Below, piece after piece: positions 34,440-42,385 of a DNA stretch of 64,000 nt. Source of the DNA: Pseudopedobacter saltans DSM 12145. Lineage in GTDB: Bacteria > Bacteroidota > Bacteroidia > Sphingobacteriales > Sphingobacteriaceae. Positions within the stretch are counted from its first letter, which is position 1. Every line of letters starts with the position of its first letter. Location of the stretch: the NCBI RefSeq assembly GCF_000190735.1, contig NC_015177.1, forward strand, positions 1,426,001 to 1,490,000. Reading direction: 5' to 3'. Below the pieces are notes generated by a model. The model worked only from the letters and a program-made list of their open reading frames with translations. It ran no database searches and was not told the DNA's origin. Made by a program: the position numbers and the translations under genes.

Positions 34440-35812
34440 TATTTATTTTCTAATTCTGCAAAATGTTTAAAGAACAAAGGAATAGTTTCGATTCCTTTAT
34501 AATAATTAAAAATATCGTATTTTTCATTTGGCGAGTGAAGATTATCACTATCCAAACCAAATCCCATTAAGACAGTTTTTATTCCCAATTCTTCCTCAAA
34601 TAAAGCTACAATAGGAATAGAACCTCCGCCTCTTGTTGGTACAGGTGCTTTACCGAAAGATTCTTCAATTGCCTGATAAGCGGCTTGAAAAGCAGGTGAG
34701 TCAGTTGGTGTAACATAAGCTGCTCCCCCATGATGTTTGGTTACTTTTACCTTTACGGATTTAGGCGCGATACTTACAAAATGTTCGGTGAATAATTCAG
34801 AAATCTTCTCCCAATCTTGCCCCGGCACTAAACGCATAGAAATTTTAGCAAAGGCCTTAGAAGGTAAAACCGTCTTCGCTCCTGCGCCTGTATAACCTCC
34901 CCAAATTCCGTTTACTTCCAAAGTAGGTCTTGTTCCAGTTCTTTCTAATGTAGAATATCCATTTTCTCCCCAAACCTCCTCTATTTCCAAATCCTTTTTG
35001 TACTCCTCCAAATCGAAGGGGGCTGAATTCAGATCTTTCCTTTCTTCTTCAGTAAGCTCAACAACGCCATCATAAAATCCAGGAATGGTAATGTGATTAT
35101 TTTCATCATGAAGAGACGCAATCATTTGACAGAGTATAGTTGCCGGATTTGCTACCGCTCCTCCGTAAACCCCTGAATGTAAATCACGATTTGGACCAGT
35201 TACTTCAACTTCCATATACGATAGTCCCCTTAATCCAGTTTCCAGAGAAGGAGTTTCCATACTGATCATAGAGGTATCAGAAATTAAAACAACATCTGCT
35301 GCCAATCTTTCTTTATTTGCCGCTACGAATTTACCAAGGTTATCAGAGCCAACTTCTTCTTCCCCTTCGATCATGAATTTTATATTACATGGAAGATTAT
35401 CCGTATGCATCATGGCTTCGAAAGCTTTTACATGCATATAAAATTGTCCTTTATCATCGCAGGCTCCTCTGGCGTAAATTTTACCATCGCGAACAGTTGG
35501 CTCGAATGGTGGTGTATGCCATAATTCCAAAGGATCTGCCGGTTGAACATCATAATGTCCGTATACTAATACTGTAGGCAGATTATTATTGATAATTTTT
35601 TCACCGTAAACAATAGGGTATCCGCTTGTAGGACAAACTTCAACATTTTGCGCTCCTGCATCTCTCAATTTCTGAGCAACAAAATCTGCTGTAGCTAAAA
35701 CGTCATTTTTATAGGCTGGATCTGCACTAACAGATGGGAATCTCAATAAAGCAAAAAGCTCTTCCAGAAAACGAGGTTTGTTCTCCTCAATATAGTTCTT
35801 TATAGATTGCAT
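34439..35812 (-). CDS. M20-family dipeptidase
   Basis: 457 aa. Zn-binding and catalytic blocks of M20/ArgE-DapE are present: VYGHYDVQPADP (metal His and catalytic Asp), ARGACDDKGQFYMHV (bridging Asp), MIEGEEEVGSDNL (catalytic Glu and metal Glu), DTSMISMETPSLETGLRG, a dimerisation/lid domain with DLHSGVYGGAVANPA, and a late GFGLDSDNLHSPNEKYD metal His. The length and the EEVGS and LHSPNE forms match the carnosine-dipeptidase-like group. No signal peptide is seen, so it is cytoplasmic. It would hydrolyse dipeptides; the exact preference is not predictable. Confidence 0.93.
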   Translation of the reverse strand: MQSIKNYIEENKPRFLEELFALLRFPSVSADPAYKNDVLATADFVAQKLRDAGAQNVEVCPTSGYPIVYGEKIINNNLPTVLVYGHYDVQPADPLELWHTPPFEPTVRDGKIYARGACDDKGQFYMHVKAFEAMMHTDNLPCNIKFMIEGEEEVGSDNLGKFVAANKERLAADVVLISDTSMISMETPSLETGLRGLSYMEVEVTGPNRDLHSGVYGGAVANPATILCQMIASLHDENNHITIPGFYDGVVELTEEERKDLNSAPFDLEEYKKDLEIEEVWGENGYSTLERTGTRPTLEVNGIWGGYTGAGAKTVLPSKAFAKISMRLVPGQDWEKISELFTEHFVSIAPKSVKVKVTKHHGGAAYVTPTDSPAFQAAYQAIEESFGKAPVPTRGGGSIPIVALFEEELGIKTVLMGFGLDSDNLHSPNEKYDIFNYYKGIETIPLFFKHFAELENK

Positions 35813-35871
35813 AATGTTTTTAGTGTTTACACAAATATAAGAGTTATAAGAGGAGGTTTGTTTTAAACAAA

Positions 35872-35905
35872 AAAAAAGAGCAAATTGTTACATTCGCTCT
35901 TTTTT
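35872..35905 (-). terminator. Terminator of the small lipoprotein gene
   Basis: A 10-bp stem AAAAAAGAGC (35872-35881) with 35896-35905. On the minus strand it follows the 49-aa lipoprotein stop by about 15 nt and ends in a T-run. Confidence 0.65.
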
Positions 35906-35919
35906 ATTTTCTTTTGATA

Positions 35920-36069
35920 TTAGTCATAATCTCCCATATCTTTTTTTGGTCCACCTTGCATATTGAAAGGTAAATTTTCAGTTTTTTCAGGAGCGGCGTC
36001 CGCATCCTTTTTACATGAAGTTGAAACTAAAGCTCCAAACAAAGCACAGATAAGCAATAATCTTTTCAT
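35920..36069 (-). CDS. Small lipoprotein, 49 aa
   Basis: The translation has a full lipoprotein signal (MKRLLLICALFGALVSTSC, lipidation at Cys19) followed by a short hydrophilic, Lys/Asp/Pro-rich tail (KKDADAAPEKTENLPFNMQG, ending GDYD). It has its own downstream hairpin terminator and lies free between two genes, which supports it as a real gene. No family is known; small secreted tails of this kind may be envelope-stress or outer-membrane proteins. Confidence 0.7.
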   Translation of the reverse strand: MKRLLLICALFGALVSTSCKKDADAAPEKTENLPFNMQGGPKKDMGDYD

Positions 36070-36277
36070 AATATCTTATTTATAATTTAATGAATTTCTT
36101 ATTTATTATTCAAACATAACTATATTTTTTTATTTGTTGTAAAAAAAATAAAAAAATAAATAATTTAAATAATAAAAAAAAACATTTATTTTTCACATAA
36201 GTAAATTATATTATTTTTTTCTCTCATTAGAGTTTTTTTAACTAGAATTATGAACTACATTAGAATCCTGTATCTCT

Positions 36278-37738
36278 ATGAAGGGAATTAGATTAGCTAA
36301 TTTTATCTTATTTTTAAATTTAATGTTAATTAGTAATTTCTCTTTAGCAGAAACAACCAATAGCATTCAAGGTTTTAACAATATAGATTCTTTAATTTAT
36401 GAAAGTATAAAATTAGCTAGATATGCTCCAATTAAAGGTCTTGAAATAGCAGAAAGAACCTTAAAAGTTTCTAAAAAAAAACACTACAATCGTGGAATAG
36501 CAGAATCTTTTAGAAGTATAGGAATAAATTACCACAATTCTAATAAAAAAGACAGTGCAATCTTTTATTACTTAAAAGCACTTGACGTATTTAAAAAAAC
36601 GAATGACACATTTGGTATAGCTAAAGTTTATAATAATTTAGGTAATTCCTATAAATATTTCAATAATCAGAAGGCGATATATTTCTATAACCAAACCATT
36701 AAACTGTCTCAAGAAAAAAATTACAAAAACTTAACAGCAGCATCCTATTTAAGTATTGGTTCTTTATCTTCAAAAGAAAAAGATTACAAAACAGCTAACT
36801 ACAATTTCTTTAAGGCCCTCCAGTTGTTCAAAGAGATAAATGATATAAGAGGTCTCATGCTTACATACCAAAACATGGGAGTTAATTTTTATTATCAAAA
36901 TGAAATAAGTCAAGCAGAAGCTAATCTTATTAAAGCTTATGAAATAGCAAAAGTAAACAATAATAAGATATCTCTTTCTAGTATCAATCTTACTTTAGCC
37001 TCTATTAATATGGCTAAACAAAAATATCAAATTGCAAAAAATAATATTGATGAAGGAATTGAAATCGCAAAAGAACTTTACGATGAAAAACTAATTTATG
37101 ATTTTACTCTTACCTCATACGAATTAGAAAAAAAACAAGGCAATTATAAATCTGCACTGGCTAATTTAGAGCAAGTTCATTCCCGTGATAGTTTATACTA
37201 CAAAGAAAATGTATCAAATATCTTAAGTCTTCACGAAGAACAGCAAAAATCACTAGAGAAGCAGAAACAGTACGAGATTCAGATCGAAAAACAGGAAAAG
37301 TACGTAATTATAATGGTTTTTGCTGTTATAGTTGCCGCTTTAAGTATTTCGGTAATCGTTATCCTGAACAAAAGCAAAAGAAAAGCAGAAAGGAATAATA
37401 TTCGCTTGAAGAAGCTAAACGAAGAAATATCAATTCAAAAAGAAAACTTAAACCAAATCAACTTGAAGCTAGAGGATATTATTACAGAACGGACCAAAGA
37501 TTTGACGGTTAAAAACAGGAAGCTTTCCGAATATTCTTCTCACCTTTCTCACCAAATCAGAGGTCCGGTCGCTACACTAAAGGGACTTATCATGCTTGCT
37601 GAAGATGAACTGATTAATGAGAAAGAATATATCAAACAAATGAAAAAATGTGTTGATGATATCGACGACCAGATTATGGATATCAACATTGCATTGCATG
37701 ACGCCAGCAGAGAAGGACTAAATAAAGAAGACGAATAG
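36278..37738 (+). CDS. TPR protein with transmembrane helix and histidine-kinase H-box but no ATPase domain
   Basis: 486 aa. Signal peptide (ending NFSLAE), then about 7 TPR-like repeats over residues 45-310 (FRSIGINYHNSNKKDSAIFYYLKAL, KVYNNLGNSYKYFNNQKAIYFYN). A transmembrane helix at about 343-365 is followed by a coiled coil (NIRLKKLNEEISIQKENLNQINLKLEDII). The end is an HisKA-like H-box: SHLSHQIRGPVATLKGL with His425. Normal Bacteroidota TPR kinases continue into a HATPase_c domain; this one stops about 60 residues later with a real stop. It may be phosphorylated by another kinase, or be a scaffold. The helicase gene begins 66 bp downstream. Confidence 0.8.
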   Translation: MKGIRLANFILFLNLMLISNFSLAETTNSIQGFNNIDSLIYESIKLARYAPIKGLEIAERTLKVSKKKHYNRGIAESFRSIGINYHNSNKKDSAIFYYLKALDVFKKTNDTFGIAKVYNNLGNSYKYFNNQKAIYFYNQTIKLSQEKNYKNLTAASYLSIGSLSSKEKDYKTANYNFFKALQLFKEINDIRGLMLTYQNMGVNFYYQNEISQAEANLIKAYEIAKVNNNKISLSSINLTLASINMAKQKYQIAKNNIDEGIEIAKELYDEKLIYDFTLTSYELEKKQGNYKSALANLEQVHSRDSLYYKENVSNILSLHEEQQKSLEKQKQYEIQIEKQEKYVIIMVFAVIVAALSISVIVILNKSKRKAERNNIRLKKLNEEISIQKENLNQINLKLEDIITERTKDLTVKNRKLSEYSSHLSHQIRGPVATLKGLIMLAEDELINEKEYIKQMKKCVDDIDDQIMDINIALHDASREGLNKEDE

Positions 37739-37804
37739 CTTTCTTTATTCACATATGACCAAATATTTGGTAATCATTCTTAATTTAGCGCTTTAAAAAG
37801 TATA

Positions 37805-40111
37805 TTGATTTTGGATTATTTAAAAGGATTAAACTCTTCGCAAAGACAGGCTGTTGAACAGACAGAGGGGCCAGTTATGATTGTAGCCGGCGCTGGTTCG
37901 GGAAAAACAAGAGTAATTACTTATAGAGTTGCACATCTTATACAAAAAGGCGTAGACCCTTTTCAGATTTTGGTATTGACATTTACCAACAAAGCTGCAA
38001 AAGAGATGCGCGACCGTATTACAAAGGTTGTAGGTCCCGAAGCAAAAAATATATGGATGGGAACCTTCCACTCTATCTTTGCCAAAATTTTGAGGGTCGA
38101 AGCGAATAAACTTGGTTATCCTAGCAATTTCACCATATACGATACTGACGACAGTAAAAGTCTGATCAAAGCTATTCTGAAAGAGATGAATCTGGACGAT
38201 AAGCTATATAATCCCAATTTTGTTTACGGCAGAATCTCCATGGCAAAAAACAACTTGATTTCTGCTGCAGAATATCAAAATAATGAACAAATCCAGGCGG
38301 ATGATTTTTCTACCGGACGTGGTCAATTAGGAAAAGTTTATGCTACCTATACTGCCAGATGTTTTAAAGCTGGTGCTATGGACTTTGATGATTTGTTATT
38401 CAAGACGAATGTTCTTTTAAAGGACCATCCAGATGTTTTGTATAAATATCAGCACAAGTTTAAATATTTAATGGTAGATGAGTATCAGGACACCAACTTT
38501 TCTCAATACCTGATTGTAAAAAAATTGGCCGCCGTAACCTACAATTTATGCGTTGTCGGAGACGATGCGCAAAGTATTTACGGTTTCAGGGGAGCAAATA
38601 TTCAGAACATACTCAACTTTCAAAAGGATTATCCGGATGTTAAAGTATTCAAATTAGAACAAAATTACCGTTCGACACAGAATATTGTAAATGTTGCTAA
38701 CAGCATCATAAAAAATAACGCCAATCAATTGGAAAAGAATGTCTTTTCTGATAATGATGAGGGTGACAAGATAAAAATTACCAGATCTTATTCCGATAAC
38801 GAAGAGGGTAAGAGCGTAGCAGAATCCATATTGCAAGAAAGAAGCATTAAATCTTTAGATTGGAATGATTTTGCTGTTCTGTATAGAACTAATGCGCAAT
38901 CCAGATCTATGGAGGAAGCTTTAAGAAAAGCCAATATTCCTTATAAGATTTACGGTGGAATGTCTTTTTATCAAAGGAAAGAAATCAAGGATTTAATCGC
39001 TTATTTCAGGTTAACTTTTAACAATAATGACGAAGAAGCTTTTAAACGGGTAATTAATTACCCCGCCAGAGGAATTGGGAAAACCACTATAGATAAAATG
39101 ATTCTTGCTGCCGACCAAAACGGTAAAACTTTATTTGATATTGCCACCAATGCCTTTCAGTTTTTAGATAACAGGGCAGCTACCGCAGTCAACAATTTCG
39201 CAACAACAATACAAAGTTTTGCTGCTATAGCGAAAAACAACAACGCTTTCGAAGCGGCCTCTCATATCGCACAACATTCAGGCCTTTTAAAGGATCTATA
39301 TGAAGATAAATCCGTTGAAGGTTTAGCCAGATACGAAAATATTCAGGAGTTGCTGAATGGTATTAAGGAATTTTCGGAACGTGAAGATATTGAAGATCGG
39401 GGTTTAAGCGTTTTCATGGAAGATGTCGCTTTATTGACAAACGATGACAACCAAAAACCAGAAGATAAAGACACGGTATCTTTAATGACGATACACTCTT
39501 CTAAAGGTTTGGAATTTAATCAGGTTTATGTTGTTGGACTAGAAGAAAACCTCTTCCCAAGTCAGATGTCCTTAAATTCCAGAGCGGATTTAGAAGAAGA
39601 ACGCCGATTATTTTATGTTGCAGTAACAAGAGCTGAAAAAAAACTGCATATAAGCTATGCTACTTCGAGATTTAAATTTGGAACGTTAGTAAATTCCGAA
39701 CCTTCTCGTTTCCTTGATGAAATAGACCCGAGATATTTAGAAATTGAACTGCCGAAAAAAGCTTTTAGTTCAAATCCATCTTCTTTTGATGGCGAACGCA
39801 GTGCATGGAAATCCAAAACGTCTGAAGCTCCTGCTTCAACAGATGTATTTTCGAAACCAAAACCTGCTTCTCAAAAGGTTAAAACAACTTCTTTGCTATC
39901 GAAAGCGCATGTTCCTACCCCCGGATTTAAACCGGAAGATACTTCTAACTTACAGGTTGGAGAGATTGTGGAACATGAAAGATTTGGTTTTGGAAAAGTG
40001 ATAAATCTGGAAGGTAATAAACCAGATATCAAGGCAACTATTTTCTTTAAAGAGATCGGCCAAAAGCAATTATTATTAAAATTTGCCAAACTTCGTATCG
40101 TTAAATCTTAA
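37805..40111 (+). CDS. UvrD/PcrA-type 3'-5' DNA helicase
   Basis: 768 aa, superfamily 1A. Motifs in order: Q-motif LNSSQRQAV, Walker A VAGAGSGKTRVI, Ia LTFTNKAAKEM, II YLMVDEYQDTN, III VVGDDAQSIYGFRGA, IV KLEQNYRSTQ, V/Va DTVSLMTIHSSKGLEF and VI RRLFYVAVTRAE. The C-terminal tail ends in a domain with VGEIVEHERFGFGKVINLEG as in PcrA. It unwinds DNA in repair and replication restart. No ATG is available: the frame starts with TTG codons at 37805 and 37811, and the latter (MDYLKGLNSSQ) matches the family start better. Confidence 0.93.
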   Translation: MILDYLKGLNSSQRQAVEQTEGPVMIVAGAGSGKTRVITYRVAHLIQKGVDPFQILVLTFTNKAAKEMRDRITKVVGPEAKNIWMGTFHSIFAKILRVEANKLGYPSNFTIYDTDDSKSLIKAILKEMNLDDKLYNPNFVYGRISMAKNNLISAAEYQNNEQIQADDFSTGRGQLGKVYATYTARCFKAGAMDFDDLLFKTNVLLKDHPDVLYKYQHKFKYLMVDEYQDTNFSQYLIVKKLAAVTYNLCVVGDDAQSIYGFRGANIQNILNFQKDYPDVKVFKLEQNYRSTQNIVNVANSIIKNNANQLEKNVFSDNDEGDKIKITRSYSDNEEGKSVAESILQERSIKSLDWNDFAVLYRTNAQSRSMEEALRKANIPYKIYGGMSFYQRKEIKDLIAYFRLTFNNNDEEAFKRVINYPARGIGKTTIDKMILAADQNGKTLFDIATNAFQFLDNRAATAVNNFATTIQSFAAIAKNNNAFEAASHIAQHSGLLKDLYEDKSVEGLARYENIQELLNGIKEFSEREDIEDRGLSVFMEDVALLTNDDNQKPEDKDTVSLMTIHSSKGLEFNQVYVVGLEENLFPSQMSLNSRADLEEERRLFYVAVTRAEKKLHISYATSRFKFGTLVNSEPSRFLDEIDPRYLEIELPKKAFSSNPSSFDGERSAWKSKTSEAPASTDVFSKPKPASQKVKTTSLLSKAHVPTPGFKPEDTSNLQVGEIVEHERFGFGKVINLEGNKPDIKATIFFKEIGQKQLLLKFAKLRIVKS

Positions 40112-40160
40112 AATTCAGTAAAAATTTTGCCACAAGTGTTTCAGTTGTAAATGCTTTGTT

Positions 40161-40168
40161 TATTTTTG
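40161..40168 (+). promoter_or_regulatory. Possible promoter -7 box for DUF4290-murA
   Basis: TATTTTTG matches TAnnTTTG. A weak TTTC lies 18 nt upstream. The 145-bp gap before the DUF4290 gene has no other candidate. Confidence 0.4.
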
Positions 40169-40256
40169 CTAAACCTTTGGGAAACCGTATATTTAACGAT
40201 ACCTTAATATTTAAAGCAATTAAAAAGCTACCATTTAAGCTTTTAACAGTTTCAAA

Positions 40257-40961
40257 ATGAACGATACAAACACAGAAGTATTTGATTACAACACTTCGCG
40301 TAAAAAACTAATCCTTGCTGAATACGGAAGAAATGTTCAGAACATGGTAGAGTATATTTGTAATTTACCTACAAAAGAGGAGCGTAATAAATATGCCCAG
40401 GTGGTTATAGACATGATGGGATTCTTAAACCCGCATTTAAGAGATGTTCCTGATTTCAAACATAAACTTTGGGATCATTTACATATTATTTCCGGGTTTC
40501 AGATAGACGTAGATTCCCCTTATCCTGTTTTGGCTAAAGAGAGCATAAACGTAAAACCTGAACGTTTAGAGTACCCTCAAAGCAGAATCAGATTTAAACA
40601 TTATGGTCATACCATAGAAATGATGATAAAGAAAGCCAAAGAGGTTACTGATTCTGAAAAGAAACAGCATATGGTAAATTCTATCGCCAACTTTATGAAG
40701 ATGGCATATGTTCTATGGAATAAAGATCATGTAAATGATGAGCAGATAATGTCTGATCTGGCAGAACTTTCTAAAGGAGAATTAGATTTAAGCAACGTTG
40801 TTATCCAAAAAATTGACACCAAACAAACGAACAATCAATACTCCGGCGGAAGTGCATCCCGTAGTCAGAAATCTAATAACAACAACAGAAATTTCAAGCA
40901 GAACAACAATCAGAACGGCAAAAATCGCCCGAGGAACTATAACAACGGAAAAAAGAATTAA
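40257..40961 (+). CDS. DUF4290 family protein
   Basis: 234 aa. The conserved domain covers residues about 5-180: DYNTSRKKLILAEYGRNVQNMVEYICNLPTKEERNKYAQVVIDMM, then GFLNPHLRDVPDFKHKLWDHLHIISGFQIDVDSPYPV and RFKHYGHTIEMMIKKA. The last 45 residues are a low-complexity Asn/Arg/Lys/Gly tail (NNNNRNFKQNNNQNGKNRPR), likely disordered and nucleic-acid friendly. In Bacteroidota this gene regularly precedes murA; here the gap is 3 bp, so the two are translated together. Function is unknown, but the linkage suggests a role in wall synthesis or its control. Confidence 0.9.
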   Translation: MNDTNTEVFDYNTSRKKLILAEYGRNVQNMVEYICNLPTKEERNKYAQVVIDMMGFLNPHLRDVPDFKHKLWDHLHIISGFQIDVDSPYPVLAKESINVKPERLEYPQSRIRFKHYGHTIEMMIKKAKEVTDSEKKQHMVNSIANFMKMAYVLWNKDHVNDEQIMSDLAELSKGELDLSNVVIQKIDTKQTNNQYSGGSASRSQKSNNNNRNFKQNNNQNGKNRPRNYNNGKKN

Positions 40962-40964
40962 GAA

Positions 40965-42272
40965 ATGATAAATGCATTTGAGATCCGTGGGGGAAAACCT
41001 TTAAAAGGAGAAATTGTACCTCAAGGTGCTAAGAACGAAGCATTACAAATTCTCTCTGCTGTATTGCTTACACCAGAGAAAGTAACTATTAGCAATATCC
41101 CGGACATCAAAGATGTCAACAAATTAATAGAACTTTTGGGAGATTTAGGTGTCGAGATCAATCGATTAAGTAAAGACACTTACGAGTTTTCTGCAAAAAA
41201 CATCAATCTTGAATTTTTCCAGTCCCAGACTTTTAAAGCTAAAGGAGGAAGTTTAAGAGGCTCTATCATGATTGTCGGCCCTTTATTGGCTCGCTTTGGG
41301 AAAGCTGCAATTCCAAAACCAGGAGGTGATAAAATCGGAAGAAGAAGGTTAGACACACATTTTCTGGGTTTCGAGAAATTAGGGGCTAAATTTGTTTATA
41401 ATCCAGACACTAACTTTTTCAACGTAGATGCTACCCAGCTGGAAGGTACATATATTCTGTTGGACGAAGCTTCTGTCACCGGAACTGCTAATATCGTTAT
41501 GGCAGCAGTTTTAGCAAAAGGCACTACAACGATATATAACGCTGCCTGCGAACCATATCTTCAACAGCTATGTAAAATGTTGAACAGAATGGGTGCTAAA
41601 ATTTCAGGAATAGGCTCTAATCTACTGACGATTGAAGGCGTTGAATCTTTAGGTGGTACAACACATAAAATGTTGCCAGATATGATCGAGATTGGCTCTT
41701 TCATTGGTTTGGCAGCTATGACAGGCTCAGAAATCACAATCAAAGACGTTTGCTATAAAGAGTTAGGAATAATTCCAAGTGTTTTTGCCCGATTGGGAAT
41801 TAAAATGGAATTAAGAGGAGATGATCTTTTTATCCCCGCTCAGGAAAGCTACGAAATAGATACTTTTATTGACGGTTCTATCCTTACTGTTGCTGATGCC
41901 CCGTGGCCGGGGTTTACGCCTGATTTATTATCTATAGTTCTTGTTGTGGCTACTCAGGCTAAAGGCTCTGTACTGATACATCAAAAAATGTTCGAAAGCA
42001 GATTGTTCTTTGTAGACAAATTAATTGATATGGGTGCGCAAATTATTTTGTGCGATCCACATAGAGCTACTGTTATTGGTTTAGACAAAAAATACCAGCT
42101 TAAAGGAATAGAAATGACTTCTCCTGATATCAGAGCGGGGGTTTCTTTACTGATAGCTGCCTTGTCTGCTTCAGGAAAATCAATTATTCATAATATAGAA
42201 CAAATCGAACGGGGTTATCAGGATATAGATACCCGACTAAAAGCACTTGGTGCCGATATCAGAAGACTCTAA
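40965..42272 (+). CDS. murA: UDP-N-acetylglucosamine 1-carboxyvinyltransferase
   Basis: 435 aa, EPSP-synthase fold. It transfers enolpyruvate from PEP to UDP-GlcNAc, the first committed step of peptidoglycan synthesis. Visible landmarks are Lys23-Asn24 in PQGAKNEAL, SLRGSIMIVGPLLARFGKA, the active-site loop KPGGDKIGRRRLDTH, and the C-terminal SPDIRAGVSLLIAAL. The loop residue that is Cys115 in E. coli is Asp122 here (codon 41328-41330). Asp at this position is compatible with catalysis but blocks covalent fosfomycin attachment, so the enzyme is expected to be intrinsically fosfomycin-resistant. Confidence 0.96.
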   Translation: MINAFEIRGGKPLKGEIVPQGAKNEALQILSAVLLTPEKVTISNIPDIKDVNKLIELLGDLGVEINRLSKDTYEFSAKNINLEFFQSQTFKAKGGSLRGSIMIVGPLLARFGKAAIPKPGGDKIGRRRLDTHFLGFEKLGAKFVYNPDTNFFNVDATQLEGTYILLDEASVTGTANIVMAAVLAKGTTTIYNAACEPYLQQLCKMLNRMGAKISGIGSNLLTIEGVESLGGTTHKMLPDMIEIGSFIGLAAMTGSEITIKDVCYKELGIIPSVFARLGIKMELRGDDLFIPAQESYEIDTFIDGSILTVADAPWPGFTPDLLSIVLVVATQAKGSVLIHQKMFESRLFFVDKLIDMGAQIILCDPHRATVIGLDKKYQLKGIEMTSPDIRAGVSLLIAALSASGKSIIHNIEQIERGYQDIDTRLKALGADIRRL

Positions 42273-42273
42273 C

Positions 42274-42304
42274 AAAAAACTCTCCGATTTTCGGAGAGTT
42301 TTTT
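42274..42304 (+). terminator. murA terminator
   Basis: A 14-bp stem (AAAAAACTCTCCGA, 42274-42287, with 42291-42304) and a TTT loop, immediately after the stop and ending in a T-run. Confidence 0.88.
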
Positions 42305-42385
42305 GTTTTAATTAATTCTTATTTTTTATTTTTCAAAAAACCTGAGGATCATATTCAGGTTATTAATTAAACAAAATGAAATAAC

